From: Eubacteriales bacterium
GTDB lineage: Bacteria; Bacillota; Clostridia; Oscillospirales; Butyricicoccaceae
Length of the DNA stretch: 64,000 nucleotides
Direction of reading: 5' to 3'
Assembly (NCBI GenBank): GCA_030524285.1
Contig: JAUNGQ010000005.1
Location: 62,001-126,000 of the forward strand
Part shown: positions 47,189 through 55,667 of the stretch, piece by piece
Layout: every line of letters begins with the position of its first letter
How positions within the stretch are numbered: the stretch's first letter is position 1
Translations under genes and position numbers: made by a program
The notes under the pieces: model-generated
Databases searched by the model: none
Told to the model about the DNA's origin: nothing
The model's input: the letters and a program-made list of their open reading frames with translations, nothing else

Positions 47189-48708
47189 AGCATCCGAGGC
47201 TCGGAAAGCAGCACAGGGGAATCCATTCCCTGCAATTCCGGTTTTTTGCCTGTATTGCTACAGCATCTGCTGTGTTTGTCGCCGTTATGATTTTGCTGAA
47301 TCTGCTGTTTTTCCAGCAGTATTACCTCCAGCAGAAAAAAGCAAAGCTGACAACCATCTATAAAACCATTAACTCTTTGTATAATGGTGATATCAATATA
47401 CTTACAGATAAGATACGGGAAATAGAAAATAGCAACAGTATCCGAATCAGCATTGTAGATGAATTTGGATTATCTCTGTATGATACCATTTATCAGCATG
47501 ATCGCGAGAACAAGTTCAAAAGCGGCATGATGGAGCCGTTTGGCAGTATTTATGTTTACGATGCAGAGGAATTGGAAAAGAAGGGGTATACCTTTTCTCA
47601 GTTGAATGAACAAAATGGCAGTACGGTTTATATTGCGCTGATCGGCACGCTGTATACCGGCGATACCATTATGCTGCGTATTCCAACAAATGCACTACAG
47701 GAAAATCAATCGGTCAATTTCATGTTTTTGATGTTTTCTGCGCTGGTTGCATTGATTGCCTGTCTGCTTGCCGGATTTTTCCTCGGAAGGAAATTTACCC
47801 GTCCGATTACGGAGATGACGGATGTTGCCAATTCGATTGCCAGGCTGGATTTTTCCAAAAAATACAGCGGTGAACATAATGATGAAATCGGAGAGCTGGG
47901 CAAAAGTCTGAATCAGATGTCGGATTATCTGGAATCTGCGATTCTGGATATGCAGCAGATGAATGTACAGCTGCAAAAGGAGATTGAAGAAAAACAACGC
48001 ATTGATGATATGCGCAGGGAATTTATCATCAATATTTCGCATGACCTGAAAACACCGATTGCATTGATCCAGGGCTATGCAGAAGGGCTGCGTGTCGGGA
48101 TCAATGAATCGGAAGAGGATAAAAATTATTATTGCGATATCATTGTGGATGAAGCAAAGCGCATGAATTATCTGGTGCGCCAGCTGCTGGATTTATCGCG
48201 CATTGAGCTGGGCAACACTGTGCCAAGTCTGTCGGATTTTGATGCATATGAGCTGATGGAAGCCGTTGTGGAAAAGACACAGGTGATGTGGCAGGAAAAA
48301 CAGCTGCATATCGATCTGTCCGGCATAGGAGAGCAGACGCTGCGTGCGGATTATGATATGCTGGAACGTGCCGTTATGAATTATATGACCAATGCGATTG
48401 ACCATACGCCGGAAGGCGGGAATATTTGGCTGCTGACCGGGGAGGATACCCGTCATATTCTGCTGGCAGTCCGCAATGAGGGCAGTACATTGGCAACGGA
48501 GGAAATGGATAAAATCTGGGATAAATTTTATAAGCTGGATAAGGCTCGCACGCGTGTCAGCGGCGGCGGCTCCGGTATTGGTCTGTCTATCGTCCGCGCC
48601 ATTATGCACGCGCATAACGGCGGCTGCGGGGTGCGCAATGTAGCAGGCGGCGTTGAATTTTACCTTTCTCTGCCAAAGGCAACGTTATCGGAAAATCCGG
48701 AAACATGA
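47185..48708 (+). CDS. Sensor histidine kinase
   Basis: 507-aa membrane kinase, partner of the preceding regulator. Two membrane helices (about 18-42 and 175-200) bound an extracellular sensor domain; then HAMP (FTRPITEMTDVANSIARLDFSKKY), dimerisation/phosphoacceptor ISHDLKTPIALIQGYAEGL, and ATPase motifs N (NYMTNAIDHT), G1-like (WDKFYKLDKARTRVSGGGSGIGLSIV). The signal is unknown; the PhoP-box-like promoter suggests a PhoR/WalK-type system but the sequence alone cannot decide. Starts with GTG overlapping the regulator stop. Confidence 0.94.
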   Translation: MKHPRLGKQHRGIHSLQFRFFACIATASAVFVAVMILLNLLFFQQYYLQQKKAKLTTIYKTINSLYNGDINILTDKIREIENSNSIRISIVDEFGLSLYDTIYQHDRENKFKSGMMEPFGSIYVYDAEELEKKGYTFSQLNEQNGSTVYIALIGTLYTGDTIMLRIPTNALQENQSVNFMFLMFSALVALIACLLAGFFLGRKFTRPITEMTDVANSIARLDFSKKYSGEHNDEIGELGKSLNQMSDYLESAILDMQQMNVQLQKEIEEKQRIDDMRREFIINISHDLKTPIALIQGYAEGLRVGINESEEDKNYYCDIIVDEAKRMNYLVRQLLDLSRIELGNTVPSLSDFDAYELMEAVVEKTQVMWQEKQLHIDLSGIGEQTLRADYDMLERAVMNYMTNAIDHTPEGGNIWLLTGEDTRHILLAVRNEGSTLATEEMDKIWDKFYKLDKARTRVSGGGSGIGLSIVRAIMHAHNGGCGVRNVAGGVEFYLSLPKATLSENPET

Positions 48709-48827
48709 CAGGGTTTCGACAGATTTCCATAAAAATCGGCACATTGCTACTTGGTACATGCCGCGCAGTTATGCTATACTGGTATTGTACAGTAAAATGA
48801 AGAAACACATAAAAACCGGTATAAAAG

Positions 48828-48978
48828 GGCTTTCTCAGAGGAGGGGCGTGGGTTGCTGAATGCAGCCGAGCGTTAGAGAGAGCCCCCGGCTAACGTAACA
48901 AAACCATTTACGTTTTACTCCCTTCGTCTTCGCCTATGGCGAATCCACCTCCCTCGAAGAGGGAGGCTCTGGATAAAA
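48828..48978 (-). repeat. Dispersed element with second module
   Basis: GGGGCGTGGGTTGCTGAATG, AGAGAGCCCCCGGCTAACG, then CACTCCC-type junction, TTCGCCTATGGCGAA and CCTCCCTC-GAGGGAGG. It occupies the 48709-49048 gap with an upstream AT-rich stretch; no gene. Confidence 0.75.
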
Positions 48979-49048
48979 TACAGATACTTCAGAAAAAGGT
49001 TTTCACGTGTTTCATAAATAAAAACATAAAGGAGAATCTCCCCGCATT

Positions 49049-50416
49049 ATGGAATTCCAAAATTTAGGCATTGACGCTGAGCTGCTGCGTGCGCTCGATG
49101 ATGCCGGATATACTGTTCCAACACCGATTCAGGAGCAGGCAATCCCTGCTGCGCTGGCAGGCAAGGATGTGCTGGGCTTGGCGCAGACCGGTACCGGCAA
49201 GACTTGTGCCTTTGCGATCCCGATTTTACAGAAATTAAAAAAGGAAGAACGGCTTCCGGGCTTTCCACCGATCCGTTCTTTGATCCTGACACCAACCCGC
49301 GAGCTGGCGATTCAGATTTATGACAGTTTTTTGACCTATGCGAAATATACCGATATCCGCTGTGCACTGGTTTATGGCGGCGTATCCCAATATAATCAGA
49401 CTGAAGCGTTGAGCGCCGGTGTCGATGTGCTCGTGGCAACGCCGGGACGTTTGAATGACCTGTGCGGACAAGGGTATATTGATTTGGAGGATATTGAGCT
49501 GTTTGTCCTGGATGAAGCAGATCGTATGCTGGATATGGGCTTTATCGATGATGTCGAGCGCATTATCAAGCGGATGGGTGAACATGAAATGCAGACATTG
49601 CTGTTTTCCGCAACCATGCCGAAGTCCGTGCAGTCACTGGTCAAGCGTCTGCTCAAGGAGGACTTTACCCGTGTGGAGGTCAATCCGGTTTCCACAACAG
49701 TGGATACCATTGACCAGTCGGTATATTTTGTAGACCGTGAGAATAAGAAAAAGCTGTTATTGTATACCTTGCGTGACCCGGAGCTGGATCGTGCGCTGGT
49801 GTTTGTCCGTACCAAGACAGGGGCAGACAAGGTTTCCCATGAGCTGAACCGCTCCCATGTCGGCGCTGGCGCGATACATGGTGATAAATCTCAGATTGAC
49901 CGCCAAAATGCATTGAATCGCTTTAAAGAGGGCAAGATCCGCGTGCTGGTGGCAACGGATATCGCGGCGCGCGGCCTGGACATCAGTGAGCTGTCGCATG
50001 TTATCAATTATGATGTGCCGATAGAACCGGAAAATTATGTGCACCGCATCGGCAGAACCGGACGTGCAGGACATGGCGGTATCGCCATTACGTTCTGCCA
50101 GGCGGATGAGGTGCCGTATTTGCGCCGCATTGAGCGGATCATTGACAAGAAAATTGAGGTGCGGGAGGACAACCCGTATCCAATGCAGGAAAAGCCGCAT
50201 GAGGATAAGCCCGCGCGTGGACGTTCCCGTTCCCGCAGAGGCGGGCGCAGTAGACGCAGCCTGAATAACAATAAGCCGCAGAATACATCGCCTGTGGAGC
50301 AAAAGACGGAAGCTGCTGTATCACAGAAGCAGAAAGCGGCAGGGATGGCAAAGAAATCGCATCGTCCAAGACACAGAAGAAGAAAACCGATTGCCAAGCC
50401 ATCCGCTGAAGCATGA
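49049..50416 (+). CDS. DEAD-box RNA helicase
   Basis: 455-aa ATP-dependent RNA helicase. Q motif GYTVPTPIQEQAIP, Walker A AQTGTGKTCAFAIP, motif Ib TPGRL, motif II VLDEADRML, motif III SATMP, motif V ATDIAARGLDI, motif VI HRIGRTGRAG. A basic Arg/Ser/Lys tail (about 385-455, GRSRSRRGGRSRRS and HRPRHRRRKP) probably adds RNA affinity, as in CsdA/RhlE-like helicases; likely role is ribosome assembly or cold adaptation. AAAGGAG lies 14 bases before the ATG, which is farther than usual. Confidence 0.95.
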   Translation: MEFQNLGIDAELLRALDDAGYTVPTPIQEQAIPAALAGKDVLGLAQTGTGKTCAFAIPILQKLKKEERLPGFPPIRSLILTPTRELAIQIYDSFLTYAKYTDIRCALVYGGVSQYNQTEALSAGVDVLVATPGRLNDLCGQGYIDLEDIELFVLDEADRMLDMGFIDDVERIIKRMGEHEMQTLLFSATMPKSVQSLVKRLLKEDFTRVEVNPVSTTVDTIDQSVYFVDRENKKKLLLYTLRDPELDRALVFVRTKTGADKVSHELNRSHVGAGAIHGDKSQIDRQNALNRFKEGKIRVLVATDIAARGLDISELSHVINYDVPIEPENYVHRIGRTGRAGHGGIAITFCQADEVPYLRRIERIIDKKIEVREDNPYPMQEKPHEDKPARGRSRSRRGGRSRRSLNNNKPQNTSPVEQKTEAAVSQKQKAAGMAKKSHRPRHRRRKPIAKPSAEA

Positions 50417-50459
50417 AAAATTGTGGAGTAAAAAATCCACTTCGGACAAAATCAGGATT

Positions 50460-50492
50460 ATCCCGCAGAAACTGTACGGTTTCCTGCGGGAT
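50460..50492 (+). terminator. Terminator of the DEAD-box gene
   Basis: ATCCCGCAG-AAAC/GTTT-CCTGCGGGAT stem, then TCTGTTGTTTTTT. Confidence 0.85.
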
Positions 50493-50609
50493 TCTGTTGT
50501 TTTTTGGGCAAAAAACAGGCAAAAAGTGATTTGACAGCCGGTAGAAATCCTCCTATTATAGCAGGCAGACAGCTCACAGATTTTATTTCAATCAGGAGGT
50601 TTCACCGCT

Positions 50610-51332
50610 TTGTCAACTTCAACGATTGCACAGGCAAAAATTTCCGCATTACAGCATCCGATTTCAGCGCTGGAGGATCGTCCGTCGCTGTCGGCTGCGG
50701 ATCTCAAAGCATATTTTGACGGCAATCCGCAGCAGCTGATGCAGGCGCACAATACATTGGTGGATGCATTGTCTTCCCCTGCGGCAGCGGAAAACATTGG
50801 TTTTGCGCCTGTCAGCGGTATTACAGGAAGCAACATCCAGTCTGCGCTCGAAAATGTACATCAGCAGTTGAACGATGTTGCACTGAACGCTGTACCGGAT
50901 GCATCCATTACGACACAAAAGCTGTCCGCTGATATTCAGCAGCAGCTTGCCCTGTTATCCGCCCTCCAGACCTCCGTTGCACAGCTTCAAACTGCTGTGC
51001 AGGCCATTCATCCGTTCTGTGCACAGTTCCCACTGATGCTGCTGGTAACTTCAGATCAGTGTGACCCGAACGCCAAGGATGAGCTGGCAACGGCTGCACT
51101 TGGGCTGCATTACCGTTCCGGCGTGCATGATCTCGGTATACAGCTCAGCTGGCTCTGCCAGTGGAAGGGGGAAACATTGCCGTCGAGCGACTTCTGCTCC
51201 AAGCAGAATTTTTCTGAAATTATCTCCGATCGGACAACCATTGATGAAATTGCAAACCTGCCGGTTGTCTATTCCCTCATCAGTATGTCGGCAGAAGCGT
51301 CTCGTTCGTATCGTCTTTCCGTAGAGGCATAA
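50610..51332 (+). CDS. Phage-fibre-like orphan protein
   Basis: 240-aa protein of no firm family. It starts with TTG, ten bases after AGGAGG. Residues 65-115 read VSGITGSNIQSALENVHQQLNDVALNAVPDASITTQKLSADIQQQ, the motif style (SNIQSALEN, ASITTQKLSADI) of virion tail or baseplate appendage proteins. A coiled coil follows (about 108-135), then a beta-rich C-terminus. No signal peptide, no other phage gene nearby. It could be a domesticated tail protein or a surface adhesin core; the assignment is by motif style only. Confidence 0.6.
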   Translation: MSTSTIAQAKISALQHPISALEDRPSLSAADLKAYFDGNPQQLMQAHNTLVDALSSPAAAENIGFAPVSGITGSNIQSALENVHQQLNDVALNAVPDASITTQKLSADIQQQLALLSALQTSVAQLQTAVQAIHPFCAQFPLMLLVTSDQCDPNAKDELATAALGLHYRSGVHDLGIQLSWLCQWKGETLPSSDFCSKQNFSEIISDRTTIDEIANLPVVYSLISMSAEASRSYRLSVEA

Positions 51333-51344
51333 ATGATATCTGGT

Positions 51345-51522
51345 TCTTTCTGGGAGGGAGGGGAAACATGGGTTTACTGTATCAATTGCACCGCTGTGCA
51401 GAGGACGAATGCAATCGAACTCCCTCAGTCCGCTTCGCTGACAGCTCCCTCTGGGAGGGAGCCTTTTACCTAACGTAAATGGGTTTGACCAAAGCCTCCC
51501 TCGTTTAAGGGAGGTTTTTTTG
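51345..51522 (+). repeat. Dispersed structured element with terminator-like end
   Basis: Reduced left arm, standard centre, hairpin TCCGCTTCGCTGA, closing stem, then a second left stem CCTCCCT/AGGGAGG followed by seven Ts (51495-51521), a good terminator for the orphan gene. It fills most of the 51333-51664 gap; ATGATAAAATAG near 51570 may be the -10 of the next gene. Confidence 0.75.
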
Positions 51523-51664
51523 GCGTGGAGCCCATGTTGTATCATGCTGTTGTCTTGTTTTCGCTGAAAAGTTATGATAAAATAGTTGTAACAATGGGGA
51601 ACATTTGGCGGTTTGCTGGTGTTTCTGATATTTCTCACAGGGAAGAAAGAGAAAGGAGAAAGCA

Positions 51665-52681
51665 ATGAAGAAAAAATTATTCTTTCTGGTGACACTCATT
51701 ACGGCATGTCTCGCAATGGGTGCGACAGCGATGGCGACGGAGGTTCTCCAGCCGAGCAGTGGCAATGGCCCTGCGCTTACGATTTCGTCCTATGTATACA
51801 AGACAGGTACCGTTACCATTTCCGGTGTTTCCGATCCGGTTACTGTGTACTATGTCCCGGATGGAACCGACATGTCGCTTCCGGAAGGCTATGTGTACGA
51901 AGGAGCACAGTTCAATAAGAGCGGCAGTAAATATGTGAAGTACTATGGCAGAATTTTTGAACATACCCCGGGCATGGCGAGCGGCGATTGGCGTGACTAT
52001 CTCTATTGTGTTACGCCGGTTCAGTATACCGATGAGACAAAGAAAAATTATACCAAATATGACAGCTTCTATTTCTTCCAGTGTGACCGTTCTGCCGACG
52101 ACAGCCCGTTTGTCGATGTAAAGGACAGCGGTAAGTATTACTTTGTACCAACCGTATGGGCATATGAAACAGGCCGAACCTCCGGTACGGATGCAACCCA
52201 TTTCTCGCCGAGCAAAACGTGCAGCCGTGCGGAAATGGTTACATTCCTGTGGAATGCTGCAGGCAAGCCGGAGCCGGTTTCCTCTACAATGCCGTTTGTC
52301 GATGTTTTTGCCGAGAAGTATTACTATAAGGCAGTGCTGTGGGCATATGAGAACGATATCACGGCAGGTATTGACGCAACGCACTTTGGTCCAAATAACG
52401 CTTGTACCCGTTCGCAGGCTGTCGCATTGCTATACCGTACCTACGGCGAATTGGATATCTATGTCAACACGGTAATCAATAACTATCAGCAGATTGATTG
52501 GAAGAGCAAACCCAGCCCGTTTACAGATGTTACCTCCGGCAGCTGGTATTATGATGCAGTCCGCTGGGCATATTATAACGATATTACCTCCGGTGTAGGA
52601 AACAGAAAGTTTGATCCGAATGGAATATGCACACGCGGTCAGATGATTACATTCTTCTTTAACATCAACCAGAAGAGTTAA
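51665..52681 (+). CDS. S-layer homology domain protein, paralogue 1
   Basis: 338-aa secreted protein. Signal peptide MKKKLFFLVTLITACLAMGATAMA with likely cleavage after AMA. A unique N-terminal beta domain (about 25-140) precedes three SLH repeats (about 147-200, 211-265, 285-335), each with FVDV-x-YY-x-A-x-WAYE and TCSRAEMVTFLW or TCTRSQAVALLY elements; SLH domains bind pyruvylated wall polymer. It is 60-70 percent alike to the next gene by eye, so the pair is a tandem duplication. Terminator at 52709. Confidence 0.9.
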   Translation: MKKKLFFLVTLITACLAMGATAMATEVLQPSSGNGPALTISSYVYKTGTVTISGVSDPVTVYYVPDGTDMSLPEGYVYEGAQFNKSGSKYVKYYGRIFEHTPGMASGDWRDYLYCVTPVQYTDETKKNYTKYDSFYFFQCDRSADDSPFVDVKDSGKYYFVPTVWAYETGRTSGTDATHFSPSKTCSRAEMVTFLWNAAGKPEPVSSTMPFVDVFAEKYYYKAVLWAYENDITAGIDATHFGPNNACTRSQAVALLYRTYGELDIYVNTVINNYQQIDWKSKPSPFTDVTSGSWYYDAVRWAYYNDITSGVGNRKFDPNGICTRGQMITFFFNINQKS

Positions 52682-52708
52682 GTTTGATTCCATTCTATTT
52701 ATATTATG

Positions 52709-52740
52709 AGCAGCCTCCCCAATGCAGGAGGCTGCTTTTT
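52709..52740 (+). terminator. Terminator of SLH paralogue 1
   Basis: AGCAGCCTCC/GGAGGCTGCT stem, then TTTTT. Confidence 0.9.
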
Positions 52741-52897
52741 GGCTCCCTCTTTGAGGGAGCTGTCAGCAAAGCTGACTGAGGGAGTTCGCATTCATTCGTA
52801 TTCCGCACAACAGTTGCAGTTGATATAACAGATTAATAAATTTACTCCCTCCGTCACGGCTTGCGCCGTGCCACCTCCCTCGAAGAGGGAGGCTTGG
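52740..52897 (-). repeat. Dispersed structured element abutting the SLH1 terminator
   Basis: Begins at the T-run end: GCTCCCTC-GAGGGAGC, CAGCAAAGCTG, centre, CACGGCTTGCGCCGTG, CCTCCCTC-GAGGGAGG. The remainder of the 52682-53064 gap has a short fragment (52925-52950) and a promoter-like TTATGATACAAT near 53007. Confidence 0.85.
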
Positions 52898-53064
52898 GTC
52901 AAAGCATTTTACATTTCCTCTTTTTGGCTCCCTATCTGACGAAGGGAGTGAAACTTGATTTCCGTGTTTATATACAAGGTTTGATTGCTTTTGCCAAAGA
53001 ATTATGATACAATCATTGTGATAACACGGAACATTTTGCCGGAGAATGAGAAAGGAACGAAGGA

Positions 53065-54072
53065 ATGAAGAAAAAATTATTGTTTTTGGTCACGATGATT
53101 ACGGCGTGTCTGGCAATGAGTGCGACGGCGATGGCGGCGCAGGTTCTCCAGCCCAGCAGCGGCGATGGCCCTGCCATCACGATTTCATCTTATGTATATC
53201 GGATGGATAGTGTTCGGGTTTCCGGCGTTTCGGAGCCGGTTACCGTGTATGTTGTGCCGGACGGAACAGAAATGTCATTGCCGGAGGGATATTTTTACAT
53301 AGGAGCACAGCTCAGTAAGACGGGAAGCTATCAATCCTCCTCTGGCGTTTTGGAAAAAGCTCCGCATATGAACAGCGGCAACTGGCGGGATAATATCTAT
53401 CGCGTTACACCGATTCGATATACCGATGAAAAAAAGCAAAACTATGATTCCTATAGCAGCTTCTATTTTATGCAGTGTGACCGTTCGACTGACGATAGTC
53501 CGTTTATCGACGTAAAGGAAAAAAGCAAGTATTATTTCATTCCAACCGTATGGGCCTATGAAACGGGCAGAACCTCTGGTACCGATGAAACGCATTTTTC
53601 ACCGAGCAGAACGTGCAGCCGCGCGGAAATGATTACATTCCTGTGGAACGCTGCGGGTAAGCCGGAACCGTCCTCCTATAGCATCCCATTTGTTGATGTT
53701 TTTACCAGCAACTATTATTACAAGGCTGTGGCATGGGCATATGAGAACAATGTTACAGCGGGTACGGATGCAACACATTTCAGCCCGAAGGATGCATGCA
53801 CCCGTTCGCAGGCAGTTTCGCTGTTGTACCGCGCTTACGGTGAGCTGGAACTATATGATGGCGGTTCTGTTACAACAACATCCAAGATAGAATGGAAGAA
53901 TAAATCCTGTCCGTTTAACGATGTTGCTTCCGGAAGCTGGTACTATGATCCGGTTCGCTGGGCATATTATAACGATATTACCTCAGGCGTTGGAAATAAG
54001 AAATTTGATCCAAATGGAAGCTGCACACGCGCACAGATGATTACGTTTTTCTTTAATATTGTTGATCGTTAA
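53065..54072 (+). CDS. S-layer homology domain protein, paralogue 2
   Basis: 335-aa close paralogue of the preceding gene, same order: signal peptide MKKKLLFLVTMITACLAMSATAMA, N-terminal beta domain, three SLH repeats (about 143-196, 207-261, 280-332). It differs mainly in the N-terminal domain and in the linker before the third SLH repeat. The promoter region upstream also resembles that of paralogue 1, so the duplication included regulatory sequence. Terminator at 54091. Confidence 0.9.
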   Translation: MKKKLLFLVTMITACLAMSATAMAAQVLQPSSGDGPAITISSYVYRMDSVRVSGVSEPVTVYVVPDGTEMSLPEGYFYIGAQLSKTGSYQSSSGVLEKAPHMNSGNWRDNIYRVTPIRYTDEKKQNYDSYSSFYFMQCDRSTDDSPFIDVKEKSKYYFIPTVWAYETGRTSGTDETHFSPSRTCSRAEMITFLWNAAGKPEPSSYSIPFVDVFTSNYYYKAVAWAYENNVTAGTDATHFSPKDACTRSQAVSLLYRAYGELELYDGGSVTTTSKIEWKNKSCPFNDVASGSWYYDPVRWAYYNDITSGVGNKKFDPNGSCTRAQMITFFFNIVDR

Positions 54073-54090
54073 TCGATATGATTCATCAAG

Positions 54091-54114
54091 AAAACCTCCC
54101 GAAAGGGAGGTTTT
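54091..54114. terminator. Bidirectional terminator
   Basis: 10-bp stem AAAACCTCCC/GGGAGGTTTT serving the SLH2 gene and the convergent DUF1836 gene. Confidence 0.9.
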
Positions 54115-54116
54115 CG

Positions 54117-54689
54117 TCATTTCTTTTTCGCTTTGGCAGGCTTTTCCGGCGGCTCTGGGAAGCAGCTCTGTGTGATGGCAGAGGCAAAGGCCGTGAGTGT
54201 ATCGGTAATATCGGTCAGCGTAAGAAGGAAGGCCATGGCATCGGCCGGGGTATCCAGTCGCAGGTCATTTTCTTCTGCAATGCGCTCGATAGAATCCATC
54301 AATTGAGCGCTGATGGCGCTGCGCCGTTCGAGCTGGGTATGAAAGCAGTGGGAAAGCACAGTCTCGTCTCCGCCGCTCTGTGCGACACCGGACAGGATAC
54401 GTTTGATTTGTGCAATGGTCAATGTATTTTTGAGAGAATATACCGCCAGCATCTGTAAAATATGCTCTCTGGAATATTTCTTTCCCTTGACGGGGGAGAT
54501 AACACCTGCCTTGCTGTAATTATGGATCATGGTGCGGGTCAAAGGTTCCTTTTCTCCTTCATCTCCCAAATGCATGTTCATGAGGCTGATGATCTGATCC
54601 ATATATAAATCCAGCTGCGGGATATCCTCCGGACGCAATTCTCTGGTTTTCAGGCTGGCTTCCAGCAGCCTTCTGATATCATTTGACAT
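54117..54689 (-). CDS. DUF1836 / MerR-like HTH regulator
   Basis: 190-aa protein with a MerR-like helix-turn-helix (LTRTMIHNYSKAGVISPVKGKKYSREHILQMLAVYSLKNTLTIAQIKRIL, about 50-100) and a C-terminal helical domain; matches the DUF1836 pattern of Firmicutes. The start at 54689 (MSNDIRRLLE) is fixed by AAGGGA upstream rather than an earlier ATG. Target and ligand unknown. It ends in Lys-rich AKAKKK. Confidence 0.85.
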   Translation of the reverse strand: MSNDIRRLLEASLKTRELRPEDIPQLDLYMDQIISLMNMHLGDEGEKEPLTRTMIHNYSKAGVISPVKGKKYSREHILQMLAVYSLKNTLTIAQIKRILSGVAQSGGDETVLSHCFHTQLERRSAISAQLMDSIERIAEENDLRLDTPADAMAFLLTLTDITDTLTAFASAITQSCFPEPPEKPAKAKKK

Positions 54690-54844
54690 GCGAATCCCTT
54701 CTTTCAATGCACACAGTATACGTCTTTTTGAAGGAAAAAGCAAGAAATTTGCGTATAAAGTCAGTGTTTATTCAAAAAGGCCCCCTCAAAGAGGGAGCCT
54801 CAGTCACGGCAGAGCTGTGCTTGCAATGACGTTGAGCAGGAGCT

Positions 54845-55252
54845 TTATTTTTGCTTCAGACTTTCCAGCTGGTGCAGCGCCGCCTCCCGGATTTCCGGTA
54901 CAGAGCTTTGGGAAGACAAACGGTAATAATTTTGTGCTGCCTCCAGATCCTCAGGAATCCCGATACCGTAGGCGTAACAATCTGCAAGAAAATGCTGTGC
55001 CGATATGCTGCCGCCCTGTGCAGCAGCCTGCAAAAAGCAGAATGCTTTGTCAAAGTCAGCAGGCAAGCCACTGTTGCCAAACAAATAGGCAAATCCTACA
55101 TATTCAAAGGTATTGATATCGCCATCCTGTAATTTTTTATATAGCATATGCAGAAAAGTATTGTCGGATTGTAAAATATCCTGATCGATCTCTTCTGTTC
55201 TGATATAACTATATGGTCCCGAATTCCGGTACTGCATCATTGAATCCCCCAT
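54845..55252 (-). CDS. Sel1-repeat protein
   Basis: 135-aa protein with two SLR/TPR-like repeats: VGFAYLFGNSGLPADFDKAFCFLQAAAQGG and ISAQHFLADCYAYGIGIPEDLEAAQNYYRLSSQ. These alpha-alpha repeats mediate protein contacts. ATG at 55252 has AGGA eight bases upstream; another ATG pair four codons later is possible. Cytosolic, likely regulatory or scaffold; no specific role can be named. Confidence 0.75.
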   Translation of the reverse strand: MGDSMMQYRNSGPYSYIRTEEIDQDILQSDNTFLHMLYKKLQDGDINTFEYVGFAYLFGNSGLPADFDKAFCFLQAAAQGGSISAQHFLADCYAYGIGIPEDLEAAQNYYRLSSQSSVPEIREAALHQLESLKQK

Positions 55253-55404
55253 GATACGCGTCCTGCCGGCTGTGTATTTTCCCCCGTGGATGTGTGCCGA
55301 CACTGTGTTTAACTGGATAATACAATAAAACAGAGCCGTGATTTTGTCAATATAGAAATATACAAAATATTCAAAAAAAATGACATTGTTTTTTTGGAAA
55401 AAAA

Positions 55405-55433
55405 GAACCGTCACCTGTAAAAAATGACGGTTC
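55405..55433 (-). terminator. Terminator of clpB, beyond an intervening element
   Basis: GAACCGTCA/TGACGGTTC stem, TTTTTTT on the minus strand. A dispersed element (55521-55652) lies between the clpB stop and this terminator. Confidence 0.85.
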
Positions 55434-55520
55434 CCGATCAAATTGTATTTGGAAAAACCGGATAATTGGACAATTTTTTTGGTTTTCCATGCACGAACCT
55501 ACTTGGTGAAAAAGAGCTTT

Positions 55521-55652
55521 TTGGCTCCCTCAGAGGGAGTTTTATCGCAGTTGTCCTCTGCACAGCGGTTGCAATTGATACAGTAACGCTACGTTCTTAC
55601 TCCCTTCGTCTTCGCCTACGGCGAATCCACCTCCCTCAAAGAGGGAGGCCTT
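55521..55652 (-). repeat. Dispersed structured element in the clpB 3' region
   Basis: Short right arm GCTCCCTCAGAGGGAG, standard centre, TTCGCCTACGGCGAA, CCTCCCTC-GAGGGAGG. It would be part of the clpB transcript. Confidence 0.8.
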
Positions 55653-55667
55653 ATAATAATGAAGTTT

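Noticed and set aside
48990-49012. TTTTCACGTGTTTCAT as a fourth parS
   Set aside because: Only half of the palindrome matches; the three perfect sites near parA differ clearly.
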